Shown here in pieces: positions 15,279-22,632 of a stretch of DNA of 52,877 nt (its first letter is position 1; every line of letters starts with the position of its first letter). The DNA is from CBDUEV01 sp965366365. GTDB lineage: Bacteria > Actinomycetota > Acidimicrobiia > Spongiisociales > JAENVV01. A program made the position numbers and the translations under genes. The notes under the pieces were generated by a model that saw only the letters and a program-made list of their open reading frames with translations, ran no database searches and was not told the DNA's origin. The DNA lies in assembly GCA_965366365.1 (NCBI GenBank), contig CBDUEV010000014.1, positions 1 to 52,877 of the forward strand, in the 5' to 3' direction.

Positions 15279-15925
15279 GGCTGCGGCTCCAGCCGCCCGG
15301 CGTCCAGCACCCAACGCCGTTCGGCGATGCTGTCGAGGTACGCCGAATCGTGAGAGACGAGAAGGGCAGCCCCGCCCCGATCGACGGTGCGACCGACAAT
15401 GGTGGCGATGAGGGATACCGCGGCGTCGTCCAGTCCCGCATGGGCCTCGTCGAGCAGGATGAGATCGGGCTCGGTGAGGAAGAGCCGGGCGATGTCCACT
15501 CGACGCCTCATGCCGTGAGAGGAGTCCGATACCCGCCGGCCCGATGCGGCGCCCAACCCGACGCCTTCGAGCAACCGAACCGCCTCCTGAGGTGACCGAC
15601 CGCTGAGGCGTGCGACCAATTCGAGGTTTTCGAGGAGAGTCAGATCGGGGTAGAGGGCGGGGTCGTGGGCCAGGAGGCCGATCCGAGGGCGGATCGCATA
15701 CGTGGCGCTGCTGCCCAGGGCGGCACCGAGCACTTCGCCGCTTCCGGCAGAAGGCCGAAGCAGCGTGGCAACCGTGCGCAGCAGCGTCGACTTCCCCGAG
15801 CCGTTGGGGCCTGCGAATCCGGCTACCTCGCCTGCCCGCACCTCCATCGAGAGATCGCGAAGTACGTCGGTACGACCGAGCCGCACCGACACCGAATCAA
15901 ACGAGACGAGGGAGGATCCGGGCAC
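15275..15925 (-). CDS. ccmA: Haem exporter ATPase CcmA
   Basis: A 216-residue ABC ATPase: Walker A GPNGSGKSTLL near residue 40, signature SSHGMRRRVDIARLF (degenerate LSxGQ as in many CcmA proteins), Walker B LILLDEAHAGLD and switch His in LLVSHDSAYL. First gene of the ccm operon. The GTG start follows a TACACT -10 box by 6 nt and has no SD, so the operon mRNA is probably leaderless. The Ala-His in place of the usual Pro-Thr after Walker B is a small oddity. Confidence 0.92.
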   Translation of the reverse strand: MPGSSLVSFDSVSVRLGRTDVLRDLSMEVRAGEVAGFAGPNGSGKSTLLRTVATLLRPSAGSGEVLGAALGSSATYAIRPRIGLLAHDPALYPDLTLLENLELVARLSGRSPQEAVRLLEGVGLGAASGRRVSDSSHGMRRRVDIARLFLTEPDLILLDEAHAGLDDAAVSLIATIVGRTVDRGGAALLVSHDSAYLDSIAERRWVLDAGRLEPQP

Positions 15926-15931
15926 GCCGAC

Positions 15932-15937
15932 AGTGTA
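15932..15937 (-). promoter_or_regulatory. Putative -10 box of the ccm operon (leaderless)
   Basis: On the minus strand TACACT is followed by six bases and the GTG start of ccmA. No SD is present. Confidence 0.45.
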
Positions 15938-16027
15938 GGGAGGTGTCCGGGGCGGGTCGGCCGTCCGCCCGGACCGGGCGTGACGCCGCCGTTCGATGAA
16001 AACGACCGCGCCACACCCGGCGTGGGG

Positions 16028-16459
16028 TTACCTGTGGAGTTGCCCGCGCACGGCCCCGGACGGAACCGTGGAGTTGTGGACGTTCACGTAGTAGTTCTCG
16101 GGTTGCTGGCGGATCGCCCGGATCAACGAGGATTCAGCCGCCACGCACCCTGAGGCGTTCTCCGCCCCTCCGTTGGTTGCCCAGTCGAAGTCCAACACCA
16201 CCGCTCCGTTGACTCCGGCGGCGCCCTCGTGGATGTGGGCTGCGAAGGCGGCAGTGCTCAATCCATGCGTGGTGATGCTGAAGCACACCTCGCCCTTGCT
16301 CACCCGGATGCGTGCCGACCCGATGGCGGAGCCGTCCCCGCCGCCCACCTCATTGGCTGCGGACAGATCGGCCTCGAGTGATCGGTGACTGGCATCTGCC
16401 GGCAGCGCCGCCACCATCATCGCCGCCACCATCATGGTTACCAGTATTCGTCGTCGCAC
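16028..16459 (-). CDS. Secreted CHRD-domain protein
   Basis: A 143-residue exported protein. Residues 1-24 are a signal peptide (Arg-rich start, hydrophobic core, LPADAS cleavage site). The remainder is a single CHRD domain: LSAANEVGGGDGSAIGSARIRVSKGEVCFSI-type start, central AHIHEGAAGVNGAVVLDF and C-terminal YYVNVHNSTVPSGAVRGQL. The domain is found in chordin and many bacterial extracellular proteins; its function in bacteria is unknown. The GTG start has AGGAGG just upstream, excluding a longer frame. It is divergent from the two-component system. Confidence 0.85.
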   Translation of the reverse strand: MRRRILVTMMVAAMMVAALPADASHRSLEADLSAANEVGGGDGSAIGSARIRVSKGEVCFSITTHGLSTAAFAAHIHEGAAGVNGAVVLDFDWATNGGAENASGCVAAESSLIRAIRQQPENYYVNVHNSTVPSGAVRGQLHR

Positions 16460-16581
16460 GGTGCCTCCTCCTTGGTCGTCCTGCGTGCACTCACCTGTAC
16501 GTGGACTTGGGTCGATCGGTTCCCGTACATGAACAGCGCAAGAACAACCCGGCCACTGCTTGCACACCTGGGTTCCGACCG

Positions 16582-16587
16582 TACGAT
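16582..16587 (+). promoter_or_regulatory. Putative -10 box for leaderless response-regulator mRNA
   Basis: TACGAT is followed by six bases and the ATG at 16594; no SD is present. Confidence 0.4.
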
Positions 16588-16593
16588 GGGCAC

Positions 16594-17274
16594 ATGAGAG
16601 TTCTCGTGGTCGACGACGAGCCAATGGTGCGCGAGGTGGTGACCCGCTATCTCGAGCGGGACGGCTTCGCGGTGACCACCGCCTCCACCGGCACCGAAGC
16701 GCTCGCCCTCGTCGGCCAATCGACGCCGGATCTGGTCGTGCTCGATCTGATGCTCCCTGGAGTGGGCGGCATGGAGATCCTCAGCCGGTTGCGCGCCATG
16801 GGCGACGTCCCGGTCATCCTGTTGACCGCCCGAGTGGAAGAAGCCGACCGGGTTCTCGGCCTCGAACTCGGGGCCGACGACTACGTCGTCAAGCCGTTCT
16901 CGCCGCGCGAGTTGGCGGCCAGGGTTCGCTCCGTCCTGCGACGGTCGGTCCCATCGATCGCACCGGCCCCCGCCGCCCTGGAGTTCGAGGGACTCACCAT
17001 CGACCAGGCGAGTCGCGAGGTCCTCGTGGCAGGGCGGTCGGTGGACCTCACGGCCAGGGAGTTCGACGTCCTGGCTTTCCTCGCTTCGGCGCCCCGTCAG
17101 GTCTTCTCCCGCGCCCAACTGCTCGACCAGGTGTGGGACTCGTCGCCGGACTGGCAGGATCCCTCCACCGTCACGGTGCACATTCGCCGGATCCGTAACA
17201 AGATCGAATCCAACCCCGACGAGCCGGAGCGAATCATCACCGTGCGGGGAGTCGGGTACCGGTTCGAACCATGA
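16594..17274 (+). CDS. OmpR/PhoB-family response regulator
   Basis: The 226-residue protein has an N-terminal receiver domain (VLVVDDEPMVR start; phospho-acceptor Asp in VVLDLMLPGVGG; conserved Thr in ILLTAR; Lys in VVKPFSPREL) and a C-terminal winged helix (about 130-226; SRAQLLDQVW, VTVHIRRIRNKIE, ITVRGVGYRFEP). It binds DNA on phosphorylation by the kinase encoded immediately downstream with an ATGA overlap. Its target genes are not evident; the divergent CHRD gene shares the promoter region and is one candidate. Confidence 0.94.
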   Translation: MRVLVVDDEPMVREVVTRYLERDGFAVTTASTGTEALALVGQSTPDLVVLDLMLPGVGGMEILSRLRAMGDVPVILLTARVEEADRVLGLELGADDYVVKPFSPRELAARVRSVLRRSVPSIAPAPAALEFEGLTIDQASREVLVAGRSVDLTAREFDVLAFLASAPRQVFSRAQLLDQVWDSSPDWQDPSTVTVHIRRIRNKIESNPDEPERIITVRGVGYRFEP

Positions 17275-18485
17275 AGCGTCCCACGACGCGCCTCCTGGTG
17301 CCACTGACGATTGCGTTGGGCGCCGGCGTCCTCCTCGTCACCGAGGCCGCCATGAAACCCTCCTCGGCCGATCGCGCCTCGCTCTACCTGGTGTTCGGGT
17401 CCGTGGCCCTGGGGGCTCTGGTGGTCGGCTGGGCGATTTCGAGGAGGGCTCGCCGCTTCAGGTCCTTGCGTCTCACCCTCCAGGTGGTGGCCGTTGCTGC
17501 GGTCCTGGTCGCCGGGACGGCCGTCGGCGCCTCGGCCGTCTCGATGTTCCTCGATGCCCACGACCTGCGGCTCGTGCTGGTGGCACTGGCGCTCGGGGTG
17601 TCGCTGGGAGTGGTCTTGGCGGTCAGCGTGACCGCCAGCCTCACCGCCGACCTGGACCGTCTGGCAGAGACGGTCGTGGCCGTCGGCCACGGAGATCTCG
17701 CCATCCGCACGGGTATGGACCGCCGCGATGAGATCGGCGAGACGGCGCGGCAGGTGGACGCCATGATCGACCGGTTGGCCGACGCCGAAGCACAACGGGC
17801 CAAGGACGAGAGCGCCCGCCGAGAGTTCCTGGCCGCAGTGAGCCACGATCTCCGCACGCCGCTGGCGGCGATGCAGGCTGCCCTCGAGGCTGTCGAGGAC
17901 GGCGTTGCCGAGGACCCGGCCCGCTATCTCGCCTCGATGTCGCACCATCTCGAGGTGCTCTCCACCCTCGTGGACGATCTGGCCGTACTGGCCTCGGTGG
18001 AGGCAGGGGGAGTGCGCGCCACCGAGTTGGTCGACCTTGCCGAACTGGCCGACGAGGCGGTCGAGGCACTCACGGCGGTGGCAGTCCGCAAGAAGGTCGG
18101 GCTGGCCGTGCGAGCCGAGGGCACGCTCAAGGCGCGTGGGGATGCAGCCGCCCTGGGGAGGGTGCTGAGGAACCTCCTCGACAATGCGCTCCGCTATGCC
18201 CCGGAGGGGTCGGCAGTGACCGTGGCGGTGGGCAACGGGGGAGAGGGGATCACCGTTGCCGTGTCCGACGAAGGTGTCGGGTTCGACCCGGCCCTGAAGG
18301 AACGAGCATTCGAACGGTTTGTGACCGGCGATCCTGCCCGCACGCACGGGGGCGGGTCGGGGTTGGGTCTCTCCATCGCCAAGAGCGTGGTGGAGGCGCA
18401 CGGTGGTTCTATTTGGATCGATCCCATCGAAGACGGCCGAGGTTCAACCGTGGCGTTCACCGTCCCCGGCGCACGGGCCGGTTGA
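17271..18485 (+). CDS. Membrane sensor histidine kinase
   Basis: A 404-residue kinase with four N-terminal hydrophobic helices (about 8-25, 37-56, 69-92, 100-122), a HAMP-like region (about 125-175), a HisKA dimerisation domain with phospho-His192 in AAVSHDLRTPLAA, and an HATPase_c domain with N box LLDNALRYAPEG, G1 VSDEGVGFDP and G2 GGGSGLGLSIAKS. The sensor part is almost entirely within the membrane, so an intramembrane or lipid-phase signal is possible. Paired with the upstream response regulator through a 4-nt overlap. Confidence 0.93.
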   Translation: MKRPTTRLLVPLTIALGAGVLLVTEAAMKPSSADRASLYLVFGSVALGALVVGWAISRRARRFRSLRLTLQVVAVAAVLVAGTAVGASAVSMFLDAHDLRLVLVALALGVSLGVVLAVSVTASLTADLDRLAETVVAVGHGDLAIRTGMDRRDEIGETARQVDAMIDRLADAEAQRAKDESARREFLAAVSHDLRTPLAAMQAALEAVEDGVAEDPARYLASMSHHLEVLSTLVDDLAVLASVEAGGVRATELVDLAELADEAVEALTAVAVRKKVGLAVRAEGTLKARGDAAALGRVLRNLLDNALRYAPEGSAVTVAVGNGGEGITVAVSDEGVGFDPALKERAFERFVTGDPARTHGGGSGLGLSIAKSVVEAHGGSIWIDPIEDGRGSTVAFTVPGARAG

Positions 18486-18502
18486 GGCGCGCTCCGGGCT
18501 CA

Positions 18503-19489
18503 CTACCCGGTCGGTGTTCCGACCCGCAGATGGCAGGCGACCTGGTGCACCGGCCCTGCCTGTTCCAATGCCGGTTCCTGGATGTCGCACAACCCCTTCC
18601 GGGCGATCGGGCAACGGGGATGGAAGTGGCATCCGGCCGGCGGGTTGAGAGGTGACGGAATCTCGCCGGCGAGGATCTGGCGGTTGCGGGGTCGATCCGG
18701 GTCCGGGATCGGGATGGCGGAGAGCAGCGCCTCGGTATAGGGATGCAGCGGTTGCCGGTAGAGAGTGTCGCGATCGGTGAGCTCGACGACCCGGCCGAGG
18801 TACATCACGGCCACCCGATCGGAAATGTGCTCGACCACCGCCAAGTTGTGCGCCACGAACAGGAGTGTCAGGTCGAGTTCCGCCTGGAGTTCCTTGAGGA
18901 GGTTGAGGACCTGGGCCTGGACGGATACGTCCAGGGCTGAGACGGGCTCGTCAGCCACCACCAGGTCGGGCTGGAGGATCAGCGCCCGGGCGATGCCGAT
19001 CCGTTGACGTTGTCCCCCGGAGAACTCATGTGGGTAGCGGCCGGTGTGCGCTGGCTTGAGCCCGACCAACTCGAGAATCGCCTTCACGCGCTCGTGGCGC
19101 TCATCCTTGTCTGCTACACCGTGGAGTCGCAGACCTTCGGCGATCGAATCGCCCACCTGGGAGCGCGGATCGAGCGACGAATAGGGGTCTTGAAACACGA
19201 TCTGGACTCGACGTCGGAAGGGCTTGAGTGCTGCGCCCTTCAGATGGGTGATGTCGGCGCCGTCGAACTGGATGGTCCCGCTGGTCGGCTCGAGGAGGCG
19301 CACGAGCATCCGGGCCAAGGTTGTCTTCCCGCATCCTGACTCGCCGACGAGGCCGAGTGTTTCGCCCCGGTGGATGTCGAGGTCCACGCCTGCGACGGCA
19401 TTGACGGTGGCGACCTGCCGTTGGAGGAGGCCACCTTTGACGGGGAACTCTTTGACGACGTCTCGCATCTCGACGAGGTTGTCAGACAT
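18503..19489 (-). CDS. oppF: Oligopeptide ABC transporter ATPase OppF
   Basis: This 328-residue ATPase has Walker A GESGCGKTT, Q-loop FQDPYSSLDP, signature FSGGQRQRIGIARAL, Walker B LVVADEPVSALD and the C-terminal oligopeptide-transporter domain with Cys residues in CHFHPRCPIA...C...C, which in this family can bind an iron-sulfur cluster. The switch region reads FVAHNLAVV where SHDL is usual; the catalytic His is retained. It pairs with OppD as a heterodimer driving peptide import. Last gene of the opp operon; overlaps oppD by 8 nt. Confidence 0.92.
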   Translation of the reverse strand: MSDNLVEMRDVVKEFPVKGGLLQRQVATVNAVAGVDLDIHRGETLGLVGESGCGKTTLARMLVRLLEPTSGTIQFDGADITHLKGAALKPFRRRVQIVFQDPYSSLDPRSQVGDSIAEGLRLHGVADKDERHERVKAILELVGLKPAHTGRYPHEFSGGQRQRIGIARALILQPDLVVADEPVSALDVSVQAQVLNLLKELQAELDLTLLFVAHNLAVVEHISDRVAVMYLGRVVELTDRDTLYRQPLHPYTEALLSAIPIPDPDRPRNRQILAGEIPSPLNPPAGCHFHPRCPIARKGLCDIQEPALEQAGPVHQVACHLRVGTPTG

Positions 19490-20525
19490 CGCCGGCGTCC
19501 TCCTGATAGAGCCAGCAGCGCACCCGGTGGCCAGGGCTCACTTCCAGCAGCTCCGGCTTCTTCTGGGTGCAGATCTCCAGGCCGTGCTGGAGGCGGGCCA
19601 CGCAGCGCGAGGCGAAGCGGCATCCGGAGGGCAGGTCGATGAGCCCCGGCACCACGCCGGGAATGGTGTCGAGGACGTCTTTGAGTTGTCCCAGCACGGG
19701 GATAGACCCCACCAGTCCTTGGGTGTAGGGGTGACTCGGGTTCTTGAAGATCGTTCGCACGTCGGTCTCTTCCACGATCTCGCCGGCGTACATCACCGCC
19801 ACGCGGTGGGCCATCTCGGCGACGACTCCGAGGTCGTGCGTGATGAGGATCACGGCGGTGTTCGACGACTCCTGGAGGTCGCGCATCAGGTCGAGGATCT
19901 GCGCCTGGATGGTCACATCCAGCGCCGTGGTCGGTTCGTCGGCGATCAGCAACTCCGGCTGGCAAGCCAGTGCCATGGCGATCATGATCCGCTGGGCCAT
20001 ACCTCCCGAGAGTTCGTGGGGATACGCGGCCGCCCGCCGCTCGGGATCCGGAATCCCGACCTTGGCCAGCATCTCCACGACACGCTCCTCGGCGACGTCC
20101 TTCGACCAGTCCCGGTGGAGGTCGAAGACCTCCCTGATCTGGGCGCCCGCTCGATAGACCGGGTTGAGGGCCGACCCCGGCTGCTGAAAGATCATCGAAA
20201 TGTGCTCGCCGCGTAACTGGCGTAGGTCTCGCTGCTTCATTGCCGCCAGGTTCTGGTCACCGAAGAGCACCTCGCCGCCCACGATCTTGCCCGGATGCGA
20301 TATCAGGCCGATCACCGAGAGGGCCGTCACCGATTTCCCGCACCCGGATTCGCCGACGATGCCGAGTACCTCGCCGCGATCGACGTGCAGATCGACGCCG
20401 TCGACCGCCTTGACCACACCGTCCCGCGTGTCGAAGTGCGTTTGGAGCCCCCGGATCTCGAGGAGGCGCTCTCCCGGCGTCGTGAAGCGGATCCCGTCCT
20501 GGTCGATGCTGTCCGGCGTGGTCAT
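19482..20525 (-). CDS. oppD: Oligopeptide ABC transporter ATPase OppD
   Basis: A 347-residue ABC ATPase: Walker A GESGCGKSVTALS near residue 62, Q-loop FQQPGSALNPV, signature LSGGMAQRIMIAMAL, Walker B LLIADEPTTALDVTIQ, switch His in LITHDLGVVAEMAHRV, then the oppD-type C-terminal domain with GCRFASRCVARL and further Cys residues. It supplies one half of the nucleotide-binding heterodimer of the peptide importer. The ATG at 20525 overlaps the oppC stop by 4 nt. Confidence 0.92.
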   Translation of the reverse strand: MTTPDSIDQDGIRFTTPGERLLEIRGLQTHFDTRDGVVKAVDGVDLHVDRGEVLGIVGESGCGKSVTALSVIGLISHPGKIVGGEVLFGDQNLAAMKQRDLRQLRGEHISMIFQQPGSALNPVYRAGAQIREVFDLHRDWSKDVAEERVVEMLAKVGIPDPERRAAAYPHELSGGMAQRIMIAMALACQPELLIADEPTTALDVTIQAQILDLMRDLQESSNTAVILITHDLGVVAEMAHRVAVMYAGEIVEETDVRTIFKNPSHPYTQGLVGSIPVLGQLKDVLDTIPGVVPGLIDLPSGCRFASRCVARLQHGLEICTQKKPELLEVSPGHRVRCWLYQEDAGDV

Positions 20526-21484
20526 CGGTTCAGGGTCGGATCGAGAGCGTCGCGGAGGCCGTCGCCCATGAGGTTGAAGCCGAGGACGGTCAGCATGATG
20601 GCCAGACCGGGGAAGAACACGAGATGAGGTGCGGTGAAGACCTGATTCCGCTCGGAGGCCAGCATCGACCCCCATTCGGCCGTCGGGGGTTGGGCGCCGA
20701 GGCCGAGGAAAGAGAGCCCCGCTGCTTCCAGAATGGCGGTGGCCACGCCGAGCGTGGCGAGCACCACCAACGGGGTCAGCGCGTTGGGGATGACCCGGCG
20801 GATGAGTATCTGCGTGGGTGTGGCGCCGAGTGCTCGAGAGGCCGACACGTAGTCGTTCTCTTTGAGAGCGAGCACTTGGGCGCGGGTGACCCGGGCGTAC
20901 TGCGGCGTGGTGACGACCGCAATGGCGATGAGAGCATTGCGGAGCCCCGGCCCGAGCACGGCCACGATGGCGATGGCCAGCAGCAGTGACGGGAAGCCGA
21001 GAATCACGTCCATGAGTCGCATGGCGAGGTTGTCGAACCAACCGCCGCGGTAGCCGGCAACGGCGCCCACCGAAGCGCCGACCACGAGGGCGAGCGTGAC
21101 GGTGAAGAAGCCCAGGGTCAGACTCACCCGCGAACCGAAGATGATGCGCGAGAACTCGTCGCGCACATTGCCGTCGATTCCCATCAGGTGCTGAGGGGTG
21201 TCCTCATCGCACCCGAGGACGTGGACGCAGGGCGATTCGTAGCGGCTCACATCTTCTTTGCCGATCAGGATCTGGTTGGGCTCGTACGGGGCGAGCAACG
21301 GGGCGAAGATGGCCACGAGGATGAGGAAGACGACGATGCCGAGGCCGATCATCCCGGAGCGGCGCCCTCGGAAGCGACGCAGTGCGAGTCGCCACTGGGT
21401 GAGCGGCTTCTCGAACAGCCGGTCGATGTCACCGGCATCGGCTTGCAGTTTGTCGAGGGCTTCCTGGCGGCTCAGCATCGTCAT
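20522..21484 (-). CDS. oppC: Oligopeptide ABC transporter permease OppC
   Basis: The 320-residue permease has an N-terminal cytoplasmic stretch (about 1-45), a first helix (MIGLGIVVFLILVAIFAPLLAPY) followed by the OppC-type periplasmic insert with a Cys pair (ESPCVHVLGCDEDT), HLMGIDGNVRDEFSRIIFG (DppC/OppC motif) and a BPD_transp_1 core with ASRALGATPTQILIRRVIPNA as the EAA loop that contacts the ATPases. The start overlaps the oppB stop (ATGA); a second in-frame ATG lies two codons later. Confidence 0.92.
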   Translation of the reverse strand: MTMLSRQEALDKLQADAGDIDRLFEKPLTQWRLALRRFRGRRSGMIGLGIVVFLILVAIFAPLLAPYEPNQILIGKEDVSRYESPCVHVLGCDEDTPQHLMGIDGNVRDEFSRIIFGSRVSLTLGFFTVTLALVVGASVGAVAGYRGGWFDNLAMRLMDVILGFPSLLLAIAIVAVLGPGLRNALIAIAVVTTPQYARVTRAQVLALKENDYVSASRALGATPTQILIRRVIPNALTPLVVLATLGVATAILEAAGLSFLGLGAQPPTAEWGSMLASERNQVFTAPHLVFFPGLAIMLTVLGFNLMGDGLRDALDPTLNR

Positions 21485-22560
21485 TCGAGCCGGATCCTCG
21501 GATCGAGGTACGCGTACGAGAGGTCGACGAGCAGGTTGACGAGGACGTAGCCGGTGGCGACCACCACGGTGAAGCCCTGCACGATGGCGTAGTCGCGTCC
21601 TGTGATGGCGTCGAAGAGGGCGCGGCCCACTCCCGCCAGGTTGAAGACGGTCTCTGTCAGCACCGCCCCGCCGAGGAGCGCCCCCAGTTGCAGGCCGATG
21701 ATGGTGACCACGGGGAGCATGGCGTTGCGGAAGGCATGCCTGGCGACGACCGTCTGTTCGCTGACGCCCTTGGCCCGAGCGGTGCGAATGAAGTCCTTGC
21801 CCATCACCTCGAGAAGGGAGCTCCGGGTGATTCTGGCGATGATCGAAAGCGGGATGGTGGCCAGGGCGACGGCCGGCAAGATCATGTGCTTGACGGCGTC
21901 CCAGAAGACGGTCCACTGACCGGTGATCAGATTGTTGAAGATGTAGTGGTTGCCGACATACTCGTGGGCCTTGGCCGCCAGGCTTCCTTCTTCGAGCTCC
22001 CAAGCCCACAGCTCGTAGTAGGGGATGGAGAAGACCCCGGCGCTGAGCCTGCCCGACGGCGGAAGGGCAAATGCGGTGTCTCGAAGGACGAGGGCGAAGA
22101 CGTAGGCGAGCATCAGACCCAGCCAGAACACCGGCATCGACACCCCCACGTTGGCGAGGGCCATGGTGGCCGTGTCGATCGGGGAGTTGTGCCGCCGGGC
22201 GGCCACGACGCCCAACGGAACACCGACTGCGACGGCCAGGATCAGGGCCGACAGGGCTAGCTCGGTGGTGAGCGGGAGGCGTTCGATGAGCAGCTGGTTG
22301 ACGGGGCGCGAGAAGCGAATCGATTCACCCAGATCGAAGGTGACCACGTTCTTCATATAGATCCCCAATTGCGTCCAAATCGGCTCGTTGAGGCCGTTGG
22401 CTTCGTCGAACCGTGCGCACGCCTCCTCGGTGGCCCGCTCGCCGAGCAGAGAAGAGCAGGGGTCGCCGGGAATGGCCCGAATCAGCATGAAGACCACGAG
22501 CACGATTCCGAAGAGGACCGGAATGGCCAACAGGATTCTGCGGAGGATGTAGGTCAGCAT
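21481..22560 (-). CDS. oppB: Oligopeptide ABC transporter permease OppB
   Basis: A 359-residue permease beginning with MLTYILRRILLAIPVLFGI, the standard OppB/DppB N-terminus, then IPGDPC and an insertion with Cys residues before the BPD_transp_1 core (about 130-355). The EAA loop reads TARAKGVSEQTVVARHAFRNA. It forms the translocation channel with OppC. A strong hairpin precedes the gene, separating it from oppA by 72 nt. Confidence 0.92.
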   Translation of the reverse strand: MLTYILRRILLAIPVLFGIVLVVFMLIRAIPGDPCSSLLGERATEEACARFDEANGLNEPIWTQLGIYMKNVVTFDLGESIRFSRPVNQLLIERLPLTTELALSALILAVAVGVPLGVVAARRHNSPIDTATMALANVGVSMPVFWLGLMLAYVFALVLRDTAFALPPSGRLSAGVFSIPYYELWAWELEEGSLAAKAHEYVGNHYIFNNLITGQWTVFWDAVKHMILPAVALATIPLSIIARITRSSLLEVMGKDFIRTARAKGVSEQTVVARHAFRNAMLPVVTIIGLQLGALLGGAVLTETVFNLAGVGRALFDAITGRDYAIVQGFTVVVATGYVLVNLLVDLSYAYLDPRIRLE

Positions 22561-22577
22561 CGACTCGCCAGGATAGA

Positions 22578-22608
22578 GGAAGGGGAGGCGCCAGGCGCCT
22601 CCCCTTCC
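22578..22608 (-). terminator. Intra-operon stem-loop between oppA and oppB
   Basis: A 13-bp perfect stem (GGAAGGGGAGGCG with its complement) encloses the five-base loop 22591-22595. It has no T-tract on the minus side, so it more likely reduces read-through or protects the oppA 3' end, a common way to make more binding protein than permease. Confidence 0.6.
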
Positions 22609-22632
22609 GGATTCATCTGAGAATGGTGCGGA

